A DNA stretch of 64,000 nucleotides from Callorhinus ursinus (Eukaryota; Chordata; Mammalia; Carnivora; Otariidae). The stretch lies in NCBI RefSeq assembly GCF_003265705.1, contig NW_020312817.1, positions 29,463,324-29,527,323 on the forward strand. Reading direction: 5' to 3'. The number at the start of each line of letters is the position of its first letter. Positions within the stretch are counted from its first letter, which is position 1. Under the pieces are notes generated by a model. The model was given only the letters and a program-made list of their open reading frames with translations. It made no database searches and had not been told where the DNA came from. Below, piece after piece: positions 38,301 to 49,560 of the stretch. A program made the position numbers and the translations under genes.

Positions 38301-38981
38301 AACATTGCCAAAGGCAAGGGAAGGAAGGGAAAAAATGAACTATTGGGACCTCATCAAGATAAGAAGCTTTTGCACAGCAAAGGAAACAGTCAATAAAACC
38401 AAAAGACAACCGACAGAATGGGAGAAGATATTTGCAAATGACATATCAGATAAAGGGCTAGTATCCAAAATCTATAAAGAACCTCTTAAACTCAACACCC
38501 AAAGAACAAATGATCCAATCAAGAAATGGGCAGAAGACATAAACAGACATTTTCCCAAAGAAGACAACCAAATGGCCAACAGACACATGAAAAAGTGCTC
38601 AACATTGCTCGGCATAGGGAAATCCAAATCAAAACCTCAATGAAATACCACCTCACACCAGTCAGAATGGCTAAAATTAACAAGTCAGGAAATGACAGAT
38701 GTTTGCAAGGTTGCAGAGAAAGGGGAACCCTCCTACACTGCTGGTGGGAATGCAAGCTGGTGCAGCCACTCTGGAAAACAGTGTAGAGGTTCCTCAAAAA
38801 TTTGAAAATAGAGCTACCATGCAACCCAGGATTGCAATACTGAGTACCCCAAAGATACAAATGTAGGGATCTGAAGGGGTACGTGCACCCCGATGTTTAT
38901 AGCAGCAATGTCCACAATAGCCAAACTATGGAAAGAGCCAAGATGTCTATCAACAGATGCATGGATAAGAAGACGTGAGAT

Positions 38982-39052
<71 letters not shown>

Positions 39053-39185
39053 GGAATATTAGGCAGCCATCAAAAGGAATGAAATCTTGCCATTTGCAAT
39101 GACGTGGCTGGAACTGGAGGGTGTTATGCTGAGCGAAATAAGTCAATCAGAGAAATACATGTATCATATGACCTCACTGATATGA
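35347..39185 (+). pseudogene. L1 ORF2 (copy B), full length but frameshifted
   Basis: ORF2p normally nicks target DNA and reverse-transcribes L1 RNA. The span of about 1,280 codons fits a full-length ORF2. The endonuclease starts with LNVNGLNAP, but a one-base loss in an A-run near 35440 shifts the frame before the QETH motif. GDFNTPF (about 35775) and SDHNAL (about 36025) endonuclease motifs survive in two different frames. There are in-frame stops from 36245 to 36450. The RT includes [21 protein letters not shown] and an intact FADD box (37414-37425), with breaks near 36890, 37010, 37300 and 37470. The C-terminal part holds a (TA)n(CA)n run at 38984-39050 where the sequence encoding YTMEY should be. 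TGA at 39183-39185 is the expected stop. Confidence 0.93.
38984..39050 (+). repeat. (TA)n(CA)n microsatellite inside L1 ORF2
   Basis: A compound repeat directly before 'atggaatattaggcagccat', replacing the short 'tatatatata' of other copies. The same compound repeat occurs at the same L1 position in copy E (56888-56934). Confidence 0.97.
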
Positions 39186-39650
39186 GGAATTCTTAATCTC
39201 AGGAAACAAACTGAGGGTTGCTGGAGTGGTGGGGGGTGGGAGGGTTGGGGTGGCTGGGTGATAGACACTGGGGATGGTATGTGCTATGGTGAGTGCTGTG
39301 AATTGTGTAAGACTGTTGAATCACAGACCTGTACCTCTGAAACAAATAATATATTATATGTTAAAAAAAAAAAAAGAAGACGAAGAAGAAGAAGATAGCA
39401 CGTAGGGAAAAATGAAGGGGAGGAAATCGGAGGAGGAGACAAACCATGAGAGACTATGGATTCTGAGAAACAAACTAAGGGTTCTAGAGGGGAGGGGGAT
39501 GGGGGCTGGTTAGCCTGGTGATGGGTATTAAAGAGGGCACATACTGCATGGGGAACTGGGTGTTATGCGCAAACAATGAATCATGGAACACTACATCGAA
39601 GACTAATGATGTTTTGTATGGTGATTAATATAACATAATGAAAAATAAAT
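39186..39650 (+). other. L1 3'UTR and tail (copy B)
   Basis: G-rich tract ('gtggggggtgggagggttgg'), A-run with GAA repeats (39362-39394), conserved end 'gaacactacatcgaagacta' and an A-rich tail. Confidence 0.9.
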
Positions 39651-39664
39651 AAATAAATGAACAG

Positions 39665-39871
39665 TTTTTCTTTATCCTCAGGAAATAAAATCAAGAACCT
39701 GACAGAGCAAGCAAGAATTAGGTAGAGTTTCTCAAAAGCAATGTTTTCTATAAAATGAGATGATATTAGATTGCTAGTTTTTAAACTTGTTCAGGTATCA
39801 AAATGCCTAGATGTTATGTTCTTTGAGAAAACATGTGAAACATTAATCAATTTCACCTTAGGTTATGTTTT
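39665..39871. other. Intergenic, nothing recognised
   Basis: Short AT-rich segment between copy B and the next SINE. Confidence 0.5.
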
Positions 39872-39889
39872 AAAAAATCAGTTGCTTTT

Positions 39890-40049
39890 GGGACACCTGG
39901 GTGCCTCAGTCCATTGAGCGTCCAACTCTTGATTTCGGTTCAGGTCATGATCCTAGGGTTGTAAATTCGAGCCCCTTGTCATTAGGCTCTGTGCTGGGCA
40001 TGAAGCCTGCTTAAGATTCTCTCTCTCCCTCTCCCTCTGTGTCCCCACT
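39890..40049 (+). mobile_element. Older Can-SINE, plus strand
   Basis: Diverged head 'gacacctgggtgcctcagtc' and a B-box-like 'aattcgagcccc'. Imperfect flanking duplications: aaaaaatcagttgctttt (39872-39889) and its near copy at about 40050-40068. More diverged than the other SINEs. Confidence 0.88.
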
Positions 40050-40059
40050 AAAAAATATC

Positions 40060-41570
40060 AGTTTCTTTTTCTAGTTTTCTATGGGTTTTATTATGAATCA
40101 ATGTTAAATTTTTCAAAATATTTTGTGTAGCTATTGAAATGATTATAGGACTTTTCTCCTTTAGTTGGTTTATCTGGTGGATTGTCTTAATGGATTTTTT
40201 AATGTTAAAACATTCTTTCATTTCTAAAATGAACTCAACTTTGACATGATATAACCCTTTTAATATATTGCCCTAGATTTTAATTTGCAAATATATATAT
40301 ATATATAATTTTTTTATTCACTTTTTTTTTTTAGAAAGGAAGGGGGGTAGAGGGGTGGGGCAGAAGGAGAGGGAGAGAGATTTAGCAGAGTCCATGCTCA
40401 TTGCAGAGCCTGAGGGAGGGCTCAATCTCATGACCCTGAGATCATGACCTGAGCCAAAATCAAGAGCTGGATGATTAACTAACTGAGCCACCCAGACTCC
40501 CCAATTTACAAACCTTTTGTGTTACATCGATGCCCTTAAGTAGAATTAATTTGTAGTTCTGCTTTTTGTACAGAATTTGTATTTGTTATCAATTTAATTG
40601 GCACAATCTCTTTATGTCCTCCCTTTTTTCCTACAATAGAATTTAAGTTTCTTAAATTACTGATACCATTCATTAGTGAAGCTGTCTTATCCTGAAGTAA
40701 ATTGGTGGGAATATTTTGACTATTGATTAGGTTTCTTTAATATTATTTATTCATATTTCTTCCTGGGCAGGTTTTAATGTTGTATCTTCTGAATAATGTC
40801 TCTATTTCATATGTATTTCTAGATATATTGGCATAAAATTATTCTTAAAAACTCTACCTTTTTAATCTGTAGTATCTATTCTGGTGTTCCTTTGTTTTAT
40901 TCCTAACACTGTAATTTGACATTTATATCTTTCTTGATTCCTGTCACTGAAAGTCAATTAATTTTCTTTTCTTTTCAAAGGATTTATCTTTCTTTCAATT
41001 GCTTTTTTGATATCTATTTTGTTAATGTATACTCCTATGTTTTTTATTCCCTTCTACATATTTTCCTTGGGTTTGTCTTTGTGTGTGTATGCAATATACA
41101 ATATGAAACACATTTTTCTTTAATAGATGCTGTACTGATTAATTTTTAGCCTTTCTACTTTTTTCTGATATACTCATTTACAGTTATATGTTTTTATCTA
41201 TGTGTTATTTTAACTGTATTCCAATACTTAAAATGTGGCATTTTCATCATTTAGATCAATAATTTTAATTTCTGTTATGACTCTATCTTTGGTTTACCTG
41301 TTTTAAGTACTGAATTTATTTCTTAGCATGTAGTGTTTTCTAATTATCTCTTAAGTATGAATTTTTAGCCTAATTATGCTATGATTACAGAAAGTAATTT
41401 GTATTATTTCTATCTTTTAAAATTTCTTGAGACTCTTTGTAGCCAGTATATGATCAGTTTTTGAAAATATTTTATATATGGTAAAAAATATATTCTATAC
41501 GTGTATGTCAGGTAAAATTTGTTGATGATATTAAGACCTTTATACCATTAACTTATTATTATTAACTAAA
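40060..41570 (-). mobile_element. Ancient L1 fragment (RT to endonuclease), minus strand
   Basis: 'ttttaatatattgccctaga' and 'tttgtacagaatttgtattt' fit a decayed complement of ORF2 from the RT towards the endonuclease ('gtcaggtaaaatttgttgat' near 41510). Full of stops. Interrupted by the SINE at 40292-40502. Confidence 0.55.
40292..40502 (-). mobile_element. Can-SINE, minus strand, diverged
   Basis: GA-rich tract and complement of the head ('gagccacccagactcccc'), with imperfect 10-bp flanks aatttgcaaa (40282-40291) and aatttacaaa (40503-40512). Confidence 0.88.
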
Positions 41571-41574
41571 GTCC

Positions 41575-41815
41575 ATATTTTGTTCAGGTTTCTTATTTTT
41601 AATATAATGACAGATTTTTTTGCCTGTTCCAGTATCCCATTCAGCATCCACATTACATTTAGTCATCATGTTTCCTTGGGTAGGTCTTGGCTGTGACCGT
41701 TTCCCAGACTTTGTTTTTAATAATCTTGACAAGTTTTGATGAGTACTGGCCAGATATTTTGTAGAATGCCCATCAATTGAGATTTGTCCAATGGCTTTCT
41801 CATGATTAGACTTGC
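41575..41815 (-). repeat. Old LINE 3'UTR-like segment
   Basis: 'cagtatcccattcagcatcc', 'ttagtcatcatgtttccttg' and 'ccagatattttgtagaatgc' resemble a mammalian LINE 3' region. It may be the 3' end of the ancient L1 that resumes at 42168. Confidence 0.4.
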
Positions 41816-42167
41816 TGCTATGGTCAAATGTCTGTGCCCCCCCCAATTCCCCCAAATTCATATGTTTAAAGCCCAAGGTGTTGATACTAGGAGGTGAGAC
41901 CATTGGGAGATATTTAGGTGATAAAGGTGGAGCTCTCATGAATGGGATTAATGCCCTTATAAAAAAAAAAAAAGAGGCCTGAGATCTCCCTCACCCTTTC
42001 TATGTAAAGATGCAACATTAAATCAGCAGTCTACAAAATGAAGAACCAGAACCATGCTGGCAGCCAGATCTTCAACTTCGAGGCTCCAGAATTGTAAGAA
42101 TAAACATACATTATTTATAAGCCATTCAGCCTGTGGTATTTTGTAACAGCAGTCTGAATGTTTAGAC
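41816..42167 (+). mobile_element. MLT1-type (ERVL-MaLR) LTR
   Basis: It begins TGCTATGGTCAAATG and continues 'aattcatatgtttaaagccc', 'catgaatgggattaatgccc', 'aggctccagaattgtaagaa' and 'cctgtggtattttgtaacag', the layout of MLT1 LTRs. It splits old LINE sequence. No internal genes. Confidence 0.8.
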
Positions 42168-45100
42168 CTGAATGTATATGTGCTAATGGTGGCTTTGATG
42201 AACCTAGGTCTTAATTTTAGTGAAATCTAATTGATCAAGCTTTACTTTTACGGTTAATGCTTTTAGTGTCTTTCAGGGGAAAGTGTAGCCTACTCTAAGG
42301 GCATAAAGATGCTCTCCTATGGTTTACTTTGATAGCTTTATTAGTTTACCTTTCACAATTACGTCTGTGATCCACTGGAATTGATTTTTCTGTACCACGT
42401 GAAGCAAAGTCAAGATTCATTTTTTTACCCCAAATAGCCAATCGATTTAGCATTATTTATTAAACAGGATCTTCTTTCACTGCTGTGTCACTGTGTCACT
42501 TGTCATAAGCCACTTGACTACAAAAGTTCTAATTTGTTTCTGAACTCTTTATTTTGTTTTATTGATTTTTCTATGTTTATACTAATAAAACAATTCTTAA
42601 TTATTTGGTCCCTATAATAAAACTTAATATACAGTACTGCAAGCATGCCAACTTTTATTCTCTTTAAAAGTAGGGTTTCTTTTTTTTTTTCAATATTGTC
42701 TTGGCTTTTCTCAGCCCTTTATATTTCTGATTGAATTTTATAATTACTGTGAATAAATTTGTCAATTTCTACAATAAAAAATGTTCTCATTTTTATTGAA
42801 ATTGCACCTGTATATTGGAATCTATAGATATATTTGGGTAAAATTGAGATACATACTATAATGAGTCTTCCAATCCATGAGCATGTGGTATCCTTCCATT
42901 TGTATACATTTTCTTGACTTTTTTCAAAAGGTTTTTTATAGTTTTCTGTTTGTTTATTGCTACTATGTAGAAATAGAACTGAATTTGCTATACCAACTTC
43001 TGTCCAGTGACTCTTTAAAATCTACTTATTAAATCTTGTAGTTTCTTCATGGACACTTTTAAGATTTTTCATTTATAAAATCAAGTCATCCATACATAAT
43101 GAAAGTTTTATTTTTTGTCACTGATACTTATAACTGCTTTTTTCCTTACTTTATTGCATAGGCTGAGACATCTAACAAAATGCTAAAGAGAAGTGATTAT
43201 TGTAGACATCTTTATGTTCTCCCAATTTTGGACTAAATATTCAATATTTTACCAAATATAATGCTTAATGCATATTTTTATAGATAATTGTATCAGAATA
43301 AAGAAGTTTTTTATATTCCTGCTTTGTTGAGTTTTATCATAAATGAGTATTAAATTTTGAATGTTATCAAATACCTTTTCTGAATCTATAGAAATAAATG
43401 TATGCTTTCCTCCCTTATTCTGTGTGATAGCCAATACTAAATAATTTTTAAACTTTATGCCAATCTATCTTTCCTGGATAAATTCCATGTGGTCATGGTA
43501 TATTTATCCTTTTTGAATATTGCTAAATTTGATTTGCTAATCCTTGTTTAGAATTTTTCCATTTTCATATCTATTTTCCTGAGAAGAACTGACATAATTT
43601 TCATTTCCTTTCTTCTAATATCTTTGTCATATTTTGGTAACAAGGTTATGATAACCCTTTAGAATGACTGTAAATGTTTCCTATTTTCTTTGCTTTGGAA
43701 AGTTTTGCATAAAATTATTGTTGGAAAGTTTACCAGAAAGGTATATGAACTCCAATTTCCATGAATTAATATGATAACACTACATAATTTAAAAAACAAA
43801 TCTTGTTCATTTTGGTACACTTTTTTTTTAGGTTATTATCTATTCCATGCAGAGTTTCAAACTGACTGGCAAAATATCATTTATCATATACTTTTATTTT
43901 ATTTTCAATATCTGTAGGATCTTTATTGATACTCTTTTTTTTTCACTGCAAATAATGCTAATTTGTGTGTGTGTGTCTCTTTCTTTAGGTCAGTCTTACC
44001 ATGGGTATTTCAGTTTTATATATTTTCAAATATCAACCTTTTTTATTAGTTAATTTTTTATTATACATTTATTTTTAACTTTACAATTCTGCCTTCTACT
44101 TTCCTTGAATTTAACTTGCTCTTTTTTTAACTTGCTAGAGTGAATATTTAAAATATAATGGATACTTATAAACATTCAAGAATATATGATTTTATAATAT
44201 GAATTTTTCTTTAAGCATAGGTTTAGTCATATCCAACAATCTTTGATATGTGGATTTTCTATTGTTAATTAATTTAAAATATTTTCTAACTTTCATTAAT
44301 GTTTCTTTATTAGCTAATGGATTTTCTTCAACTGCCTATCTTAGTCTTTAAATAATAACTGAATAGATAAATATTATACATGCACATGGAACATTTTCCA
44401 AAATTGAGTACACTCATGTTCTATGTGCAGTTGAAAATGTTTACTCTGTTGTATGTTCTGTCATTGTTGGAGGCAGTGAACTATTCATGTCAACTATGGC
44501 AATTATTTACCACAATGTTTATATTCTCTGTATACTTGCTGATTTTTACAAATCTGCATGTATTACCAGTTATTGGGAGAGGTCTATTAAAATCTCTCAC
44601 TGTGATTTTAGATTTGCCATTTTTAATATAATTCTGTCTATATTTATCTTACATATTTTGAATCCCTACAGTGAAGTTCATATAAATGTAACACTGTTAT
44701 ATCTCTCTAGTACATTGACCTTTGCATCATTAGGAAGTTCTCCTAATTATCTTGTTATATTTCTTGTCATTGTGTCTACTTTGTTTCTACTACTGACATA
44801 CCAGCTTTCTTTTTTGCCTGATAGGTCTTTTCCCAACCTTTTATTTTTAACCTTTCTTTGTCACTATGTTTAAAGTGCCTTTGCCAGTAAATTTGAGTAT
44901 TTTTAAAAATCTAGTCTTACAGTTCTATTTTAATTGGAGCATTGTGTCCACTTATACTAAATGTATTGTTTGACATATTTGATTTTATATTTAGCTTTTA
45001 CTATTTATTTCTATTTGTCCCACCCATTTTATGTTCTTTTGTCTCTTCTTCTTAGGAATTAATTATTTCATTATTGATTCATTCTCTTTTAATTAGCTTA

Positions 45101-47250
45101 TATATTCTTTTTTTTTTTTTAAGATGTTTTTCATTTGTTTGGCAGAGAGATACAGAGAGAGAACAAGTAGGCAGAGAGGCAGGCAGAGGGAGAGGGAGAA
45201 GCAGGCTCCCCGCCGAGCAGGGAGCCCGATGCGGGGCTCGATCCCAGAACCCTGGGATCATGACCCCAGCCGAAGGCAGCTGCCCAACTGACTGAGCCAC
45301 CCAGGCGCCCCTAGCTTATATATTCTTTACAATGATTTTGGTGGTTACAATATGTAACTTTGACTTATTAAAGTCAGAAATAAATTATTTATTTACCTTT
45401 TAGCTGAAAATGCAATGACTTTAAAACACATTTAATCTAGTTACCCTTTCCTATTGTTATTTTGTCATGTATTTTAATGCCATATATATGTTATGCATCT
45501 CAATACATTAATATTATTGTTTTGTATGATGGATATCTACCTATATACTTAGTTTTTCTAGAGCTTTCATTCCCTCATGTATTTCTTAGCTTCTAAATGT
45601 GATCAATCACCTAAAGAATTCCCTTTTAGTGTGTGTGTGCTTTCTTTTAAAGTGGGGATTTGCTGGCAATAATTTCTTTAGTTTTTGTTAGAATGAAAAT
45701 AAATTTATGTCATCTATATTTTTAAAGGATATTTTCACTTGCAATGAATTCTATTGAGTCAGTTATTTTCTTTCATTTCTTTAAAGATGCAATTCCACTG
45801 TATTACCACACTTTGGTTTCTGCTTAAAAGCCAGGTCTCAGCCTCAATATTCCCATACCTCTCTGCTTCAAAGACTTTTTCCTTTGTCTCCTGTTTCCAA
45901 GTTTCACTGGGATATTCTTAGGTATGGATTTCCTCATATTTAATTTGTTTTGGATTCAAATACCATTATCTTTTAAAATATTGCTTCTGCCTCTATCTTG
46001 TCTTCCCTTCTGTGACACCAATTATATGTGTATTAGTTGTCTTAAGTCTGTCCTGCATGTCTTACACTTTCTTCTACACTTTTCATATGTTTTTCTCCTT
46101 CTTCAGCCCAGATTAATTTTACTCAATTATTATTTTACTCATCATTAATTTAATCACCTATTTAGTTTTGCTTAACCTGTAGTTAACTCTACATGTTGTG
46201 TCATTAATCCCTATTATTGCTTTTTTAGCTCAAAAATTTCATTTGTTTCTTTTCCACCAGATAACAGTTATCTGATAAAATTCTTACTGTTGTTATCTAT
46301 GCTCTTGGACATATTAAGTTGTAAGTCTAGTCTCACAACTACAATACCTGGATCATCTGGGCTTTGTTGTCATTGTTGGTTTTCCTGTTCCTTTTTTTTT
46401 TTTTTGTATGTTTAGTTTAGTCTTGTCTTTTTTTTTTTAATTAAGTGCTGAATATTACACCTGAAACATTTAGAGCCATTGAATAATATTCTCTTTTTTC
46501 AGCTAGAATTGAGCCTGTCCTTTCTTAGGCAGGCTATGAGGGAACAGATCTTTTATTCAACTGGGGAGTGAACTGATTCAAGGAAGTTATCCAGTTTGGG
46601 GGAAGCTTTGTGTACCTCTGTTTGGCCACAGCTTCTCACTTCAGCTCTTAGAGATCTCAGCCAAGACCTTGTGAGTGTTTACTAAAGGTCCTCCTTCTTT
46701 GCTAGTTAAGAACTCCCATTTTTGTCTTCTTTTCACCAAGAGATTTGATAACTGTATAAATTTTCAAGTATTCTTTTAGTTTCTTAGTCTCTTTCGCCAA
46801 ACACCTTAAGAATTCAATAAATGCTATAAGGGGAGAAAACAAGAGGAGTCCACTCACTTTTCAGCACCTCTTTTCTCTCCTCGATGTTGGCTCCTCAAAT
46901 CCTGCCTGCCTTGAAAAGTTTGTACTTTAACACTGACTGCTAAAGCTCTGCTTGCTTCTCTGGTTCTTGGCAGCTAGCTACCCTCAGCCTGGTGTTTCAG
47001 CTTCTCACTTAGCATAAAAATTTGGCAAATTCCTTATGGGATAAACTATGACAGACAGTTGGGCTCTTCTCTCTATGACTCCCACTTCTCCAGAATCTTG
47101 GAATTTAATGTTGTTACCTCAATAGTTCGGGATGACTTAAGCAGATATTAAAGTATGTTTTACCTGGCTTTTCCCATTGTTTCTAGTGGCAACTTTGGTC
47201 TGCCCTAGCCTATTCAATCATAGCTTTCATCTATATTCTTAAGAAAATAT
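42168..47250 (-). mobile_element. Ancient near-full-length L1 (L1M-like), minus strand
   Basis: From left to right the complement of ORF2 C-terminus, RT (about 43000-43700: 'atcatttataaaatcaagtc' type), endonuclease (about 44200-45050: 'tatgttctgtcattgttgga', 'ggagcattgtgtccacttat'), then ORF1/5'UTR-like sequence (45600-47250: 'gttttggattcaaataccat', 'ttctgtgacaccaattatat'). No open frame survives. A young SINE sits at 45111-45311. The short plus frames at 43847-44873 and 45924-46148 are shadows. Confidence 0.6.
45111..45311 (-). mobile_element. Young Can-SINE, minus strand
   Basis: Nearly consensus head ('ccgagcagggagcccgatgc', 'gagccacccaggcgccc') and the perfect 17-bp duplication tagcttatatattcttt (45094-45110, 45312-45328). 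Few CpG losses suggest a recent insertion into the ancient L1. Confidence 0.97.
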
Positions 47251-48282
47251 TTGTTATTTTTCAGAACTATTTAAACTGTCTTTAACTGGTGAGTTGATCC
47301 AAATACTCTAGCATGTTCTATTTATTCTAATACATTCCTATGCACACATAAATTACTATGTCTTAGTTCCAATACAAAATGGAAGTGTTTCAGATATTCT
47401 GAGTTGCACTTCTTACAGAGTAAGTGGCAGAATTTACAGTAAAGAAAATCAGTTCTATCCAACACCAAGTCTTAATAGTACAATAAGTTCATAAACACTC
47501 ATGATTAACAAACACTCAAGAAGTAGAATTAGGAATTACTGGCTATTTTCAGTTGTGTTAATTAATATGAATTTGCTATTTTTTCATCACATGGTAATCT
47601 CCTAGCACTCACCATAGGATAAATGGTAGCAGATGCCTTCATTTTAAAGTGCAAAAAGTAAGAGAAAACACTTTAAAGTGAGAAAATTCTACTCATCTAT
47701 CCTCTTCTAGAGAGTGGGATTTTTCTTTATTACTTGATATAATTAAAACATGATATCTGGCCAGTTCTTACAACCCAGCATAGATAATTTGGATGACCTC
47801 TTTTGTTACATTAAAGCAGGAATCTGCATATTCCATTAATTTATTTGTTTCTGTATTTATTTATAGAGAAAGTAACATCAGGATAAATTTAAGTTATATA
47901 GCTAGACCTGGGACTAGAATTTTTCAAGCATTTTTGATATGACTGTGAATACCAGAAATTCCATAATAATGTAAAGTCTGTGCTTTCTGCGAGCTCTCAA
48001 TTTAGTGTATTAAGTGCCAAAAGAGTGGCTTAATCAAAAAATATGGAGGCTTTATAAGGTTTCAAAGAATTAACCAGTTTGGACTGGATTTGTCAGTAAA
48101 ATAACAGATTTTTAAAATTCAGCAAGACTTAAACATGTCAGGACAAAGGAAATTATTTTCAAATATCAACAAGATGTCTTCATTATCTTAATATTTAGCA
48201 TTGTGCTTATTGCACAGAAAGTAATCACAAAGAGGATGAGAAAAATAAATACCTGCTAAACTCTCTAGACTTGAAAAACATG
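47251..48282. other. Intergenic, nothing recognised
   Basis: AT-rich, with a weak MIR-like motif at about 47860-47930. No open frames of note. Confidence 0.5.
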
Positions 48283-48290
48283 TTTTATGA

Positions 48291-48474
48291 TTTTTTTAAA
48301 GATTTTATTTACTTATTTGACAGAGAGAGCACAAGTAGGGGGAGCAGAAGGGAGAAGGAGAAGCAGGCTGCCCACTGAGGAGAGAGACCAATGTGGGTCT
48401 TGATTCCGGGACCCTGGGATCATGACCTAATCTGAAGGCAGATGCATAACCCACTGAGCCACCCAGGTGTCCCA
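48291..48474 (-). mobile_element. Can-SINE, minus strand
   Basis: 'tttaaagattttatttactt', GA-rich tract, and head ending 'gagccacccaggtgtccc'. Short flanks ttttatga at 48283-48290 and 48475-48482. Confidence 0.93.
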
Positions 48475-48482
48475 TTTTATGA

Positions 48483-48947
48483 CGATTTAAAAACACTTTC
48501 AAAATGGCATCTATTTTAGAAGGGATACCACACTCCATGTTCTTTGCCATGGAGGGAAGAAGGGGAGAGTATATCAATCATTTCTAACCATCTTTGGTCT
48601 CTCACACCATTTGCATATCAAATCTCACCACACAGTAAGAAAAGAAATTATTGGGGCAATAAGAATGTGGTAGTAGCAATATAGGAATGAGGGCTAAAGA
48701 TTTATTTTTGGGGGGACAGGAAAACATTTTTATTAGTTATATCCCCCTTACCCCATTTCCTTTCCCCTTTCTGAGGAGGGCGCATCTGTTAACTACCATA
48801 TATTTTCTAAGAGCTTGCACACGTAAGCACACATGTATGCGTGTGACACACACACAGACACACACACACACCCTTAATCTTTATCCTTAGTTTACTGAAC
48901 TCTTGCATACTTGAAAACAGCTTTATTTTTTCCCTTTAAATGTTTTA
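48483..48947. other. Intergenic, short CA run
   Basis: A (CA)n-like stretch lies at 48846-48871. Nothing else recognised. Confidence 0.5.
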
Positions 48948-49560
48948 ATTTTTTTATTTTAATACAGAAATTTTTTATTAATATTATTATTTTCAGTTAG
49001 CCAGCATATAGTACATTATTAGTTTTTGATATAGTATTCAACGATTTATTATTTGCATATAACACCCAGTGCTCATCACCACACATGCCCTCCTTATTAC
49101 CTTCTTAATACCCATCACCCGGTTACCCCATCCCCCCACTCTCCTCCCTTCTGTAACCCTCAGTTTGGTTCCCAGAGTCCAGAGTCTCTCATGGTTTGTC
49201 TCTGTCTCTGATTTCTTCCCATTCAGTTTTCCCTCCTCTTCCCCTGTGGTCCTACGCACTATTCCTTATGTTTGACATATGAGTGAAACCATATGATAAT
49301 TGTCTTTCTCTGTTTGATTTATTTCACTTAGTATAATCCCCTCCAGTTCCATCCAGGTCGATGCAAATGGTGGGTATTCATCCTTTCTGATGGCTGAGTG
49401 GTGTTCCATTGTATATATGAACCACATCTTTATCCACTCATCTGTTGAAAGGCATCTTGGCTCTTTCCACAGTTTGGCTATTTTGGACATTGCTGCTATG
49501 AACATTGATGTGCATGTGCCCCTTTTCACTACCTCTGTATCTTTGGGGTAAATACCTAAT
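48948..49560 (-). pseudogene. L1 ORF2 tail and 3'UTR (copy C)
   Basis: The minus-strand frame reads LGIYPKDTEVVKRGTC, IAKLWKEPRCLSTDEW and LSEINQTEKDNYHM to a stop near 49266, then the 3'UTR. The 3' end differs from A/B/E ('cagttagccagcatatagta'), so copy C is of another L1 subfamily. Confidence 0.88.

Larger units (their letters stand above)
32821..39650 (+). mobile_element. L1 copy B, full length
   Basis: It begins 'gactcagagcaagatgg' (the L1 5' end), then 5'UTR, ORF1, an 81-nt spacer, ORF2, a G-rich 3'UTR and an A-rich tail. A 14-bp perfect duplication aaataaatgaacag flanks it (32807-32820, 39651-39664). The length is about 6.83 kb. Both ORFs are broken, so it is not autonomous, but it is complete from end to end and relatively young. 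Confidence 0.97.
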
